Positions 9,490-19,507 of a stretch of 33,591 nt of DNA are shown one piece after another. The DNA is taken from contig JAKSYS010000677.1 of NCBI GenBank assembly GCA_022925895.1, positions 1 through 33,591 of the forward strand, given 5' to 3'. The notes beneath the pieces are model-generated. The model was given only the letters and a program-made list of their open reading frames with translations, ran no database searches and was not told where the DNA came from. The position numbers and the translations under genes are program-made. The DNA is from Fragilaria crotonensis. Taxonomy: Eukaryota; Bacillariophyta; Fragilariophyceae; Fragilariales; Fragilariaceae. Numbering within the stretch: position 1 is the first letter of the stretch; every line of letters starts with the position of its first letter.

Positions 9490-11110
9490 TGTTTGATTGT
9501 CTCATGCATGCTGCACAACAGCATCCTTAATTGCAGGTGAGACAAAGCTATTCACAATCCCTGCATCAAAGTCAACAGCAGCATGGTGCATCTTGAACAC
9601 TTTCATGAGACATTCAATAAGGGGAGGCAATGTGAGGGTTGGAGTGTTATTGACACCATGCAACGTACATAGTGGCCTTTGCTTCTAGCTTCCTGATGTT
9701 TTTACCTTTCATGCACATACCTGTATCATCATTCTCCAATCATACTAGTCTTTGCCCTTGAGATTTGCAAGCCTCCATCTGTATGTTGGAACCTTACCTT
9801 CCAATGCTGTTGCATGCCTAATTGTATCACAATCCCCTCTACAAGTGGTGACCATTACTGGATCAAATGCGACCTTTTACTATACAGGACACAGAATCTA
9901 GTACCGGTAGCTAGTGTACAGGTTAACTCATCCATCTGTTGCGTACTAGGTCACAACAGCAGGGTTAGAGTTAGAAACTAGGACATACTCCAGCAGTTGA
10001 AATGCCAGGCTATGCCCCCAGTTGGTAAGTGTCTAGTATGACATTGACTACTCTGCCTAGTGCACCTACATTGCAAGTCGAGGTCTTTGATGGCCAAAGC
10101 ATCATCTATCGGCATCTGCACCCATTGGTGACAGTAAGATTCAAATTTGGAAAGATACCCTCTGCAGAACTTGTTTCAATTGGCAACAACATCCTCACAT
10201 TCGTGTCCGTCCACATAGACGCTAGTTTTGAGTATCATAATGAAACCCGAGCAGACGCATCGTCCATCTCCATGCCGTCGTCAAACTCAACAAGTCCAGT
10301 CAGTGAGCATTGAGGAGGAACAAACAGATGCTATCAATGTTGTCAACAATGTCATCGCCAGTTATTGGTGTCCACTTCAGTTTTTGTGCAGAAGTTATCA
10401 ATGTCCCTCCTTCCTATAGTGAGATACCTCCTCCGACAAGAAGAGTGTCACCTCCACTCCTATTACTAGGCCGAAACAAGTGATACGCCTCAGGAGGACT
10501 ACTACTAAATGGCCAACAGCTTCTTGTTGTGGTGCTGCTGATGCCTACATTTGCTTGCAGCAGCAGGAGGAGTATGGGCCCTGTGATGCTATGATGGTGA
10601 TGGTTTTTCTTCATCATTGTTTGCATTGATATTGTTGCTCACCACCGCTGGCATTTGTTGTCGCCAGTACAGGTATCGAATCGCTACTAGTAGTACAATT
10701 TGCAGCTATTTCCATCACTCTATCCATCCAAGCTCAGTTTAATGGACTTGGGTACTAGGTAGCCTGCTTTGACTCTGGAGTCAGGTTATGGTAGTAGAGG
10801 CAGTGCTGGAAACTGACACGGAAAGTACCAGTGGTGTTGAACCCATCAAGAAACCTAGACATCACTGAGGACCCGAACTCAAGTGATCTGGCAAATCCTG
10901 CATTGAATTGACCAACATTGAAAGGAAGGCCAGCATCAATGTGACCCATCTTTTGTAGTATTTTGACCAAAATCTCAGCAGGAAGACAGCAATTTGTTAT
11001 CATGTGAGGTACATACCTATTGTTGGCACAAATCAGCCTGACATCACAGGTGACAATATTGTTAATTTGTTTCTTGTCTGACATTGAGGCAGAGAGATTA
11101 CCCAGTTCAA
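9490..11110 (-). pseudogene. Decayed protein-coding remnant, possibly transposase-like
   Basis: Reading the minus strand from 11110 down, several islands look coding but are separated by stops and frame changes. At 10755-11084 a 109-residue frame from an ATG has an ordered stretch (LPAEILVKILQKMGHIDAGL). Around 10130-10230 the motif VYVDGHECEDVV is followed, after a stop, by FCRGYLSKFE and HQWVQM. At about 9750-9880 the islands include VTTCRGDCDTIRHATALEGK, and at 9500-9680 TLPPLIECLMKVFKMHHAAV. The VDGHE motif recalls transposon-like genes of stramenopiles and fungi, but I cannot name the family. Some gaps might be introns instead of breaks. Confidence 0.35.
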
Positions 11111-12189
11111 TTAGCTCAGTACTGGAGTGTATTTAGAAGGCAACTGTCAGGGCTAGGTGGGCTTATCGGAGTGGAACCATTGCAAACAATGGCATGCTGC
11201 AATCTCATTGTGGAGCACTTGCTTCCAACAGAGTAATGCTTTTGCTTGATGACGCCATAAACGTGCTTTCTTTTGGGTACTCGTACCTCGTACCAGCCAT
11301 ACAATTACAAAAAAAAACTACAGTACCTAGCACTATACCAGGTCCTACTATTCGGCTGTAGGATGAGTCAAAGCTATTTGGTACGATAGCAACCTGGTAA
11401 CTGGTACCTGGTACTGGGGTACGGAGTTCTCCAGCACTGAGTACTGGAGTACTAGTAGGAGTACTTCTCAGCAAATCTTCAATACAAAATTTGGTCTGCG
11501 CACGTTTCAACTTGAAACATACGTGCATGTTTATTATATTTGCGCGGAACAAAATTTTCGGCGTTCTGCTGGAGTATGGACTTCGGAGTTCTTGTACTCC
11601 GCACTCCGCAGTCGTACAATAGTACACGTTATATTTGCTGTTCAGATCCTTTAGCTACATGTATGATGAATAAGATGTATGTATACATCTATGAGCAGAG
11701 TGATACCTACAAGTACTCCGACTACCGGTAGAATATTAATATTAATTCGATGACTTGTATTGTATGACCGGCGGACCCTGCAACCGGAGTGCAGGATTCG
11801 ATTCTGTTGGTTCTTTTGCTCCTTCTCATTCCTCGAAACGCGGACATCAGGTTCAATGTAAGTATTTTTTTTATATACTGTATATATATTATGCAGGGAG
11901 GAAGTCTGCATTGTCAAGTGATGTTTTTCCGGGTGCCTCAAAAGGAGCGACATCTACTGTACCTCACAGATCTGTTCCTGTCGTGGTGGTATTGGTGCGA
12001 ATTCTGTCGTTCCGGCACAAGGCAGATTCTAATCTCAGCTCCTGGTACACCCCAAGCTCCCTTGTGAAGTTCCGAACTTTCGGAGGACGAGAGAAATCGT
12101 TAGCGTTCATTTTCAACGAAGAGCGCCTTGCGACTAGACAATCTCCTCTTCGGCAGCATCAAATCCTCTGTCCTTACACTCCAAATACT
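11111..12189. other. GTAC-rich spacer and probable 5' region of the RING gene
   Basis: From about 11270 to 11740 the sequence is dominated by short palindromes built on GTAC (for example AGTACTGGAGTACT and GGTACCTGGTACTGGGGTAC). From 11755 a frame is open into the RING gene, but its composition is irregular and the first plausible start is the ATG at 12190, so this stretch is treated as 5' untranslated or promoter sequence. Confidence 0.5.
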
Positions 12190-13537
12190 ATGTCAGACAG
12201 CGATTCGTCACTCCTGCGAGGAGCTATCCAACATTCTTCTGTGACTAGGGTTTTATTCGAAAGCTCGGACACCGATAACGCGTCGTTTTTCGTGTTTGCT
12301 GCCAGTATCGTTGGTCTCATCGGGCTCTGCTACTTATATTGCATGTTCCACGTCATAAGATTATGGTGTTGCAAACCGGAAGGAGAAGCGGCCGTTCTGG
12401 TTACTGACGGATTTTCATTCAGTCTTAGTGCCCGACAGAGGAGAGCTGTCCTCGAAGCTATCTTCTCAGATACAAGTAAGGTGAGTTCAAGGTTTGAAGA
12501 ACTGACATGTAATGTAATGCACTGTTTCATCGACACCATTCGTGCGTTTTTACTTTTTGCGTCTAGTCTTTCTTGGTTTGTGTTGGTCCGTTGCAGTCGT
12601 GAGACGTACTTGAAGAATTGTTCTACGATACTTTTTCGCTTACCACAAGTTTCCCAGGCTGTGACCCAAAGTATGTTCTGTAATGAGAGCAAGAAAAACT
12701 CGAAAGAAGGAGATGAGTGCAGTAAGGATGATATTCCACATAATGTGACGGATACTCAGACCGACTCTGATAGCGTCGATTTGGAAGCAAATTCAACCGA
12801 CATCACGCTATCAGCTATTCCCAACGATGTCCCAACCGTTGTATTGACCCCAACCTCGGAACGCGGGTTTCACCATGGAGTTGTCGATGGATGCGCGGCA
12901 CCCGCGGATGATGCACAGCTGTCTGATTCAGACATCACTGTGCCTACGCCAGAGAGTTTGATTAACAGTGGCCACTCAATGGCTTGTGAAGCAGAGTTTT
13001 CAGCATGTCGAAACGAAGACCTCGTGTTGCCGACCCTCGAGGAGTCCAAAGATGAGGAACAGCAAGTGGATACACTCCTTTCATTCGCCAGTCCAACTTT
13101 GTTACATCAGTCAGCTTTAGAAAAGACGAGTCTGAAGGTTTAGATGATGAAGAGAACGAGAACGTTTGCGCGATTTGTCTCAGCGGATACAGTAAGTGTT
13201 TGTGAGCATGATTATGTGCGGAGCTTCGCATTTTGATCTCACTCGCAACAACGCTGCGTAATATATTGTAGGGGAGGGAGAAACAATCATATCTTCGAAG
13301 TATTGCGAACACGTTTACCACAAAGAATGTATCCTTGAATGGCTTGACAAGAACGACGAATGCCCTTACTGTAGAGTCGATATGGTAACTTCTGGGGACG
13401 TGAGCAAAGCAACAGCCACAATTGTTGGAAGAACTCGTATGATCATGGCTGTGGAGTCGATTCGAGTCAGAAACGCCGCTACCTCGCCCAGTGAGCGCAG
13501 AGGGGTTTCACCCCGTGCTCGATTTGGTACCAGGTAG
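12190..13537 (+). CDS. Membrane-anchored RING-H2 protein (probable E3 ubiquitin ligase), with introns
   Basis: From the ATG at 12190: a short Ser/Asp-rich N-terminus, one transmembrane helix (residues ~32-54), a Cys pair after it, then LSARQRRAVLEAIFSD. A long acidic region follows. The RING lies in the last two exons: CAIC, then C-E-H-V-Y-H-K-E-C and C-P-Y-C, i.e. the C3H2C3 (RING-H2) ligand order, split by an intron at 13192-13271. RING-H2 proteins recruit E2 enzymes to ubiquitinate substrates, here probably at a membrane. A further intron probably starts at GTGAGT (12481), ending at either 12596 or 12603; only the latter keeps the downstream frame. Between about 13090 and 13130 the reading frame shifts by one base with no credible intron, so this copy has an indel or an assembly error. 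The stop is TAG at 13535-13537. Confidence 0.7.
13192..13271 (+). other. 80-nt GT-AG intron within the RING domain
   Basis: The donor is GTAAGTG directly after the codons for CLSGY, the acceptor is TATTGTAG. Removing it joins the two halves of the RING finger in frame, giving complete zinc ligands. Confidence 0.85.
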
Positions 13538-13823
13538 CAGGTCGACTTCCGCATGATTCCCAAATTGTCAAACAAACTTATCGGGTGGCCATCGCGTACC
13601 TGACTGATTTTCATACAGACGAGAGCCCTTGAAGTCTTCAACCGCACTCTCCATTACGTGGGAGAAAGTGCCAGGCACTGCCAAAATATCACGAGCATAT
13701 TTGGGTTTGGGATACGCTCTGGCAACATGCAGTATATAGTAGTAGCAAACATTTTGTTGTTCACTGCGTTCAGCTATGAAACTAGGGCCTAACTTATGAT
13801 GTCTCCATGACGCCACCGATCTA
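13538..13823. other. Short spacer between convergent RING and CAP genes
   Basis: 286 bases holding both 3' ends. No gene or terminator signal is evident. Confidence 0.5.
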
Positions 13824-15332
13824 CTAGTGATAAAGGTCAGATACTCCACTGGTCAAATTACCTTCAACAATCTTGTGAACGAACTGTTCAGGAATTGGGA
13901 CTTCCTTGTGCTCGACTCCATCAGGATAGCTGACATTCATTTCGCCGGACTGCGAGGTGACGAAGGAGGTAATATCCAAGCTTTCCTTGCTCAAGTAGAT
14001 TAAGCAACCAATGGTCTTATCAATCGAAAAGGTAGGGCAAACACCAGTCGTCTGGCACTGAATCTTCTGCGAGTTTACAATTTCGCAGGCCGAGATGCAT
14101 GTATCAAAAACGACGTTGACGCGACGGCAAGTATCCATAATGATTGACTTGACCTTCTTCTCGCCCTTGAGCTCGACTGTGATATCCTCGCAATCGTACA
14201 TGTAAACCTGTTGCTTGGGATCAGAAATTTCAATAGTCATAATACCGCTGGCAGATTCTTTTGTTTGATGTTCAAGGACCCACTTGTGGCCACGTTCTTG
14301 ATACTCGCAGATCGGAAGGCCCTTCAACTTCTTCGAACCGTGTTGCTTCGAAATTGTCGAATTCTCCAGTTTGGGCATGTCCGGGACAACACTTGCCTTT
14401 TCTCCCTTGAACTCTTTGCGCCATGTCTGCTGTTCTTTCGAAACCTTTCGAAGGCCAGTGGCAGCCGATGAACCATCTGACGTCTGTTTCTTTTGCAACT
14501 CGGCCATGATGCCCGACAAACCTCCAGCACCGCCGGTGATAGAGAGGTGCTTGCGGCGAGGCGAGACAGGATGCTCTTGCGCTGTCTCGGAAGAGGCACT
14601 ACTCTCCAATATCACCGCAGCTTCGGCGAGAGAGACTCCCTTCGGATTGAAAGTGAGTCCGGTCTTGTGATACTCAGTAATATAAGCTACCAACTCGCTT
14701 GTCGCCACTTTGAGAGCATCACAAAAAGCAATTTGAAGTTCATCCTTTCCCTTGAACTCCTTTCGAATTTTGTTCGACCAGAATTCGCAGGATGCAATTG
14801 CTTCCTTACAAAATCCTACTGGAGTCTGTCGGGGCGGCTTAATGAGTACCCAACTGAAGCAGGTCATCATTTCCATAACAGCCTTGTGATGCCAGTCGAA
14901 CTTGCGGTCCAGTCGAAGTTTGCGAATTTGCTCGAGTGCCGCTTGAACGGGCTTGAGATACGGTGGCAATTCCGTCGCCAGCTCTCCCTCCGGCGTTTTG
15001 GATCGACTCGCAAGGACAACGACAAAGCGGATTCCAGCCCATGCGTCCTTCAACAAATCTCCCACCTTCTCCATTTCACCAAGATTCTTACAAGACGAGA
15101 GAAGCGGTGTGACCGAATTCTTCACATATTCATCATAGGCTTCGACGGCCGGGGAATGGTCTTCGACCGCTGCGAGCGGAGGGGGTGGAGGAGTTGTTAC
15201 TACTCCAACGCTCCTTTTGGCATTGCCCATTGAAGGAGCTTGAATACCAGCAGCATTTTCTAGGGCTTCAAGACGAGCCACTACAGAGTCGAGAAGATCT
15301 TGAAGGGGTTGGACGGCGGCTTCTTTTGTCAT
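13824..15332 (-). CDS. CAP: Adenylyl cyclase-associated protein (actin regulator)
   Basis: 502 residues from the ATG at 15330-15332, intronless. The open frame extends 95 codons further upstream, but that part is Tyr/Cys-rich leader with GTAC repeats and is left out. Domains in order: N-terminal amphipathic helix (LLDSVVARLEALE, ~13-25), a PPPPPL stretch (~48-53), the helical folded domain (~58-235), a WH2 actin-binding motif (IMAELQ...GLRKVSKEQQT), and the C-terminal beta-helical CARP domain from about PICEYQERGHKW to the end. CAP recycles cofilin-bound ADP-actin and promotes nucleotide exchange in the cytosol. The poly-proline stretch, normally between the helical domain and WH2, lies in front of the helical domain here. 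Family identity is secure. Confidence 0.93.
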   Translation of the reverse strand: MTKEAAVQPLQDLLDSVVARLEALENAAGIQAPSMGNAKRSVGVVTTPPPPPLAAVEDHSPAVEAYDEYVKNSVTPLLSSCKNLGEMEKVGDLLKDAWAGIRFVVVLASRSKTPEGELATELPPYLKPVQAALEQIRKLRLDRKFDWHHKAVMEMMTCFSWVLIKPPRQTPVGFCKEAIASCEFWSNKIRKEFKGKDELQIAFCDALKVATSELVAYITEYHKTGLTFNPKGVSLAEAAVILESSASSETAQEHPVSPRRKHLSITGGAGGLSGIMAELQKKQTSDGSSAATGLRKVSKEQQTWRKEFKGEKASVVPDMPKLENSTISKQHGSKKLKGLPICEYQERGHKWVLEHQTKESASGIMTIEISDPKQQVYMYDCEDITVELKGEKKVKSIIMDTCRRVNVVFDTCISACEIVNSQKIQCQTTGVCPTFSIDKTIGCLIYLSKESLDITSFVTSQSGEMNVSYPDGVEHKEVPIPEQFVHKIVEGNLTSGVSDLYH

Positions 15333-16008
15333 GGTTGTCAAAACACAATGCTGAAAAACACTGAAATCAAAACTCGGAGGTCGTCGAAGGAACTCAAATG
15401 ATACACCTGATCTTACAAGCATATATACGTATGTTAGGTATGCATGAATACAGCATACAGCATGATGTATATTTGTACAGTATACATATATAGATAGAAA
15501 ACACAAAACCAATACTGGGAGGTGGGAGATGTATGCTACAAGTACTGTACAGAGTACTTGTACACGAGTGTACTCTGGTACTAGTACTGTATTTGTATAT
15601 TTGCATTCAAATTGCATTCATATAACTGCATTCAAATTCATAATTTGCATTGTACTGGAGTACTACTCTTCACTATACTACCGGTCGTACTCTTTACAAA
15701 TACAGTACCACTCCGAGCACAAAAAGTCAAGAAAGCTACAGTAATTGAAGTGTTATTAGAAGAAACAACATGAAAAAATCAATCAAGATGCAATTGGCGT
15801 CTTTCTTACCCCTTGCTCCTAATCTAAACACAAAAAGGGGAGGTTGACAACCGGAAGGTGGCGTGCTACTATAGATATTCCCTGATACGCTTAACGCAGC
15901 CTGTCAGCAGTATTCTCCGTGTGACTGGAACCGAACTTCAATATTTTGGACTTGTGGCCCTGTGAGGCAATAACCAGCTTGCTACAAGGGGAGCATCTGG
16001 CGGCTAAG
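15333..16008. other. Spacer upstream of CAP, GTAC-rich
   Basis: Holds the CAP promoter and leader, and the LRR gene's 3' side. Between 15530 and 15700 there are many GTAC palindromes plus a repeated GCATTCAAATT motif at 15602-15650. No gene. Confidence 0.5.
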
Positions 16009-16130
16009 CTAAGTGGAACCAGTTGCAGGGATGTCCCATGTCGGGTCAGCACTTGGAGTTGGAGCAGGAGGCGGTTTGTCCGAAATCGGCGCTTCTTCTG
16101 CAACCGGAGATGGTAGCGCGTCTGAAATTA
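16009..16130 (-). other. Frame-displaced continuation of the LRR protein's repeat tail
   Basis: Directly after the TAA of the LRR frame the same Pro-rich repeat (motifs ISDALPSPV and ISDKPPPAP) continues in a different frame for about 40 codons to a TAG at 16009-16011. This suggests the annotated stop arises from a one-base indel around 16131-16140. Confidence 0.6.
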
Positions 16131-18311
16131 CGGTTGGCCAGCAATGGGAGCGGGCGGTGGCATCAATGAAATTGGTGCTTCAGATGGTAGATCGAGAGCA
16201 ACGGGAGCGGGCATTGGCATGTCTGAAATTGGGACTCCAGACACCGGATCGCCAACTGGAGGAGGCATTGGCATGTCTGAAATCGGTCCTCCCAAAGCCG
16301 GATCGCCAACTGGTGAGGGAAGGGGCATTTCCGAAATTGGTGCTTCTGATGGTTGGTCAGCAATGGGAGTTGGAAGTGGCATGTCTGAAATGGGGACTCC
16401 AAACGCCGGGTCGGCAGCTGGGGTTGGAAGTGGCATGTCTGAAATGGGGACTCCAGACGCCGGGTCGCCAACAGGAGTTGGAAGTGGCATGTCTGAAATG
16501 GGGACTCCAGACACCGGGTCGCCAACTGGAGCGGGCATTGGCATGTCTGAAATTGGTCCTCCTGACGCCGGATCGCCAACTGGAGAGGGAAAGGGCATTT
16601 CCGAAATCGCAATCGGGGCGCGACTTGGAGAAAGACTCTCACAGTCGTCAGCACAACAGCTGCAAGGGAATCCGCAACTAACTGTTATGGTCAACGTTGA
16701 CAGGCTGCAGAGATTCTCTGAAATACTTCCGGATAGTGCTGGATTCCCTTCCAGATAAAGGAACTCGAGATTTGTTAGCAGGGCAAGCTCTGTGGGCACT
16801 GTTCCGGTAAAGTTGTTGTTGTTCAACCAAGCAGTTCCTAGCAACGTTGCTGAACCGAGCTCGGTAGGAATGGTGCCAGTAAGGAGATTTGAATCAAAGT
16901 CAAAATAATCAAGTCTTGAAAGTGAGCCGATTTCGGTGGGAATTGTTCCCGTCAGATTATTGAGGTACAAGGCGATGTGTTCCAAGTCTGTCATCTGAGT
17001 AAAGTACTGAACAGGAATGGTGCCCCAAAGCTTGTTTTGCGGCAATTCAAGATACCTTATTTGATCGGCATGAGCTATTTCGAGTGGCAGCGTTCCTGAG
17101 AGTTCATTGTTTTTAAGGGATATTGCAGTCAAGATGTTCACGTCCTTTGGACAACGAGTTGGCACAGGCTGTGAACTGTTCCAGTCACAGACTGGTGCGT
17201 CTGATAACCAGTTCACACTGTCCGTCCAGTTGTCTCCTTCTGTTGTATAATACAACGTTGCCAGGGCGTAGAGCTGAAGAGTTACGTATGCCGAAAAGCT
17301 CTCAATTCCCTTGTTGCTTATTAGCCATTTGAAAGCTCGAGTCTGAGACGACTGAGAGTTTCGTAGTGCTTCACCACCGTCAAACGCAACACGAAGTAAT
17401 TCGTCCTTTATAATAGCCTGGGGAGACAGAGAAGGCAAGGGCGTTGGTCGTGAAGACCTTAAAGCAATAGTTGGTGCACTGCTCGGCTCTCCCACAGTAG
17501 GATACTCTATATCAGCGTTATTCGCTGCGGCGCTCGCAGAACCCTTGTTCCGAGTCGTAACGAGAACAATCGCCACGACCATTGCGATAACGACAAGACT
17601 GGCGGTAAATCCAACGCAACACCAAAACCTCCTCTTGTCCGTCGCGGTGGGTGGCGGTTTTGATGTTGACACAATGGTATTGTCATCCTGGTTGGACGAT
17701 TCTTCCATCGCGGGGAGGTCCATAGTTGTGCGTTCCACCTGTGTCGAATACTCCGAGTACTGCATACTTTCCAAATCGAAGAAGGTTTCATCACCAGTGA
17801 TGTTGGAATTATCGACCGAAAGCATATCGCGATCATTTGGAACACGCACCACTGGAGACTCATCATTCTCATCCTCATCCTCATCCTCATAGTTTTCGAT
17901 GGCGTAATTCGCCCGGGTTTGATCTTGAATCATGTCTGGGTCCGACTTAAGATCCTCGTCACCCGGCAAATCTGACCCGTATTCCTGTTCATGTTCGTCA
18001 CTTGTGCTGTACTCCGAGTATTCCTCTTGATGTGGGATCATCGTGGTTCTTGGTGTGGCACGTCGAGGTGCGGCTGGTGGCTGGATTTCGTTGTCGACCG
18101 TCACTTCAGATATCGTCGAATCTTGTTTGCTCACAATCATGCCACCTCGCATGGACACCAGTAAGTGAGGAGCCGGCTTCAAGCCGCCATCAAGAGTCAC
18201 TTCGGATACTGTTGACACACCCTCGAGGCTCATGTCCTCGCTATTGTAGCGATTCAATTCGGTGATTGGACTCTGAGCATGTTTTTGAATTTCTTGGAAC
18301 AGATGAGACAT
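16128..18311 (-). CDS. Single-pass membrane leucine-rich-repeat protein with Pro-rich repeat tail
   Basis: 727 residues from the ATG at 18309-18311 (an upstream TTG at 18392 is open but non-ATG). Residues 1-225 are acidic and disordered and hold two SEVT[LV]D and two YSEYST motifs. One transmembrane helix spans ~231-253 after KRRFWCC. A conserved region with TTEGDNWTDSVNWL and paired cysteines (~356-387) caps about five plant-like LRRs (L-x-x-N-x-L-[ST]-G-x-[IL]-P, ~393-530). A Cys cluster (CGFPCSCCADDC) follows, then nine ~18-residue repeats around PISDMPLPTPVGDPASG. The topology suggests LRRs outside and the acidic tail inside, as in the large diatom family of LRR membrane proteins, whose ligands are unknown. 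There is no kinase domain. Confidence 0.8.
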   Translation of the reverse strand: MSHLFQEIQKHAQSPITELNRYNSEDMSLEGVSTVSEVTLDGGLKPAPHLLVSMRGGMIVSKQDSTISEVTVDNEIQPPAAPRRATPRTTMIPHQEEYSEYSTSDEHEQEYGSDLPGDEDLKSDPDMIQDQTRANYAIENYEDEDEDENDESPVVRVPNDRDMLSVDNSNITGDETFFDLESMQYSEYSTQVERTTMDLPAMEESSNQDDNTIVSTSKPPPTATDKRRFWCCVGFTASLVVIAMVVAIVLVTTRNKGSASAAANNADIEYPTVGEPSSAPTIALRSSRPTPLPSLSPQAIIKDELLRVAFDGGEALRNSQSSQTRAFKWLISNKGIESFSAYVTLQLYALATLYYTTEGDNWTDSVNWLSDAPVCDWNSSQPVPTRCPKDVNILTAISLKNNELSGTLPLEIAHADQIRYLELPQNKLWGTIPVQYFTQMTDLEHIALYLNNLTGTIPTEIGSLSRLDYFDFDSNLLTGTIPTELGSATLLGTAWLNNNNFTGTVPTELALLTNLEFLYLEGNPALSGSISENLCSLSTLTITVSCGFPCSCCADDCESLSPSRAPIAISEMPFPSPVGDPASGGPISDMPMPAPVGDPVSGVPISDMPLPTPVGDPASGVPISDMPLPTPAADPAFGVPISDMPLPTPIADQPSEAPISEMPLPSPVGDPALGGPISDMPMPPPVGDPVSGVPISDMPMPAPVALDLPSEAPISLMPPPAPIAGQP
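16131..16620. repeat. 54-nt coding minisatellite
   Basis: About nine tandem units of roughly 54 nt that encode the 18-residue Pro-rich repeats of the LRR protein. The units differ mainly by third-position changes and by swaps such as MPLPTP versus MPMPAP. Long antisense open frames over this region are by-products of the repeat. Confidence 0.85.
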
Positions 18312-18970
18312 GGGTTGATCGTCGTCGACTGATGTTGGATGGGAGGGCACAGTTGGTTGGAACCGAACTCTAAAAATGTGGACTCTGAACAACAGTTCTC
18401 AATGCAAGCTAATGCTGCTATAGGTGCAAGCAGCTTGTTAATTGTTTACTGGTTCAGTGCTCAGTTTAGCCACCAGGTAGCATGCGCTGACCGGATCGAG
18501 ATGACGATGAATGATGAATGATGAAATGAGATAGAGTACCAGTACACGTTCTCGGAGTCTACTCCGGTGGTAGTAGTACCTGGTACAACGAGCCGTCATA
18601 CTCTACTCCTACCGGTAGTAGTATTGCACGCGTAGTCGCAGTTGCCGCAACGCTTTCAGTCACTCTTCCGACTTGCAACATTACGGGGAATTCCAATACA
18701 CCGGGGAAATCACAACTTCACAACTTTCTTCAAATTACACCGTAGAGTAATCCAGTACTGGAGTACGCCAGTATGCCAGTTATCGTACGTGGTACAGTAC
18801 TGATTGCCAGTATTTTTCTTGGTCGTCCAGTTCGCGTGCACGAAGGCCGAGTACTACAGAACTACAGTACTGCTCTGGAGTACAGTACTACTGGTAGTAC
18901 TTCCATATGTTCTCATACTCGGGGAGTGGTACCAGGTAACAAGCTTTGAACGAGCAGCGAAGACAGTGCT
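18312..18970. other. GTAC-rich spacer between the LRR gene and the outer copia element
   Basis: Contains the presumed promoter of the LRR gene and, from about 18530 to 18920, dense GTAC palindromes (for example CAGTACTGGAGTAC). A small plus-strand frame (18804-19052) runs into the LTR and has no family resemblance. Confidence 0.5.
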
Positions 18971-19414
18971 AGACGCGCTGAGCTGGAAGCTGTGCGGTCT
19001 ACTCAAGTACCAGTACTGTTTGTATGTCCGGGTTCGCTTCGGTCTAGGTTAACAGATAATCGAAATCCTAAACTTATAAGACGCTATGATCTCAAACAAT
19101 GATTCTCAGACAGGGTTCACTGTCAGTTGAATAGAATAGGAGTAGCAATTCGAGCGATGCGGAGCAACTCGAATTGCTATTTACCATTCCAATGAGAGAC
19201 ATCGCAATGGCCGTTGCGGTGAGCTAGGAGCAGGACTGTAATCGTGGGACGATTAACAGTACAGTGGACCAGTGCCAGTACACAGCAACTATCGTGCTAG
19301 TGTATCGCCCGTCACTCGTATCACAACTCTCCCTCTCATTGATTGAGATGCACAGTACACGACATGTGCGCTATGCGGCACATGTTTTACAAATTTTCAA
19401 TTTTTGCCTCAACA
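18971..19414 (-). repeat. 3' LTR of the outer copia
   Basis: The left part (18971-19294) matches 33269-33591. In the sense direction it begins TGTTGAGGC at 19414, a typical LTR start, preceded by a purine-biased stretch. It holds a 12-bp perfect inverted repeat (TAGCAATTCGAG at 19143-19154, complement at 19168-19179), a TAATCGT-GGG-ACGATTA stem-loop (19239-19255) and an ACATGTGC stem-loop (19362-19385). Confidence 0.8.
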
Positions 19415-19507
19415 GTCACCTCACCGACATTTCAATCTAGTTAGCCGGATGAGCGTGACAGACAACCTGTCAAATCAAAGTGAACAGCGGAGCTGTTCGA
19501 CGTGATG

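Noticed and set aside
9126-9505. Small frames on both strands
   Set aside because: No family resemblance, overlapping each other on opposite strands, ordinary chance length.
11755-12189. N-terminal extension of the RING protein
   Set aside because: Irregular composition; the ATG at 12190 begins the natural sequence before the membrane helix.
15333-15617. N-terminal extension of CAP by 95 residues
   Set aside because: Composition is leader-like and GTAC-rich, while the family N-terminus starts at the ATG at 15332.
16013-16758. Plus-strand repetitive proteins of 222 and 204 residues
   Set aside because: They are antisense translations of the LRR minisatellite; any frame of a 54-nt repeat stays open.
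18804-19052. 82-residue plus-strand frame
   Set aside because: It runs from the GTAC-rich spacer into the LTR and is composed of repeat sequence.
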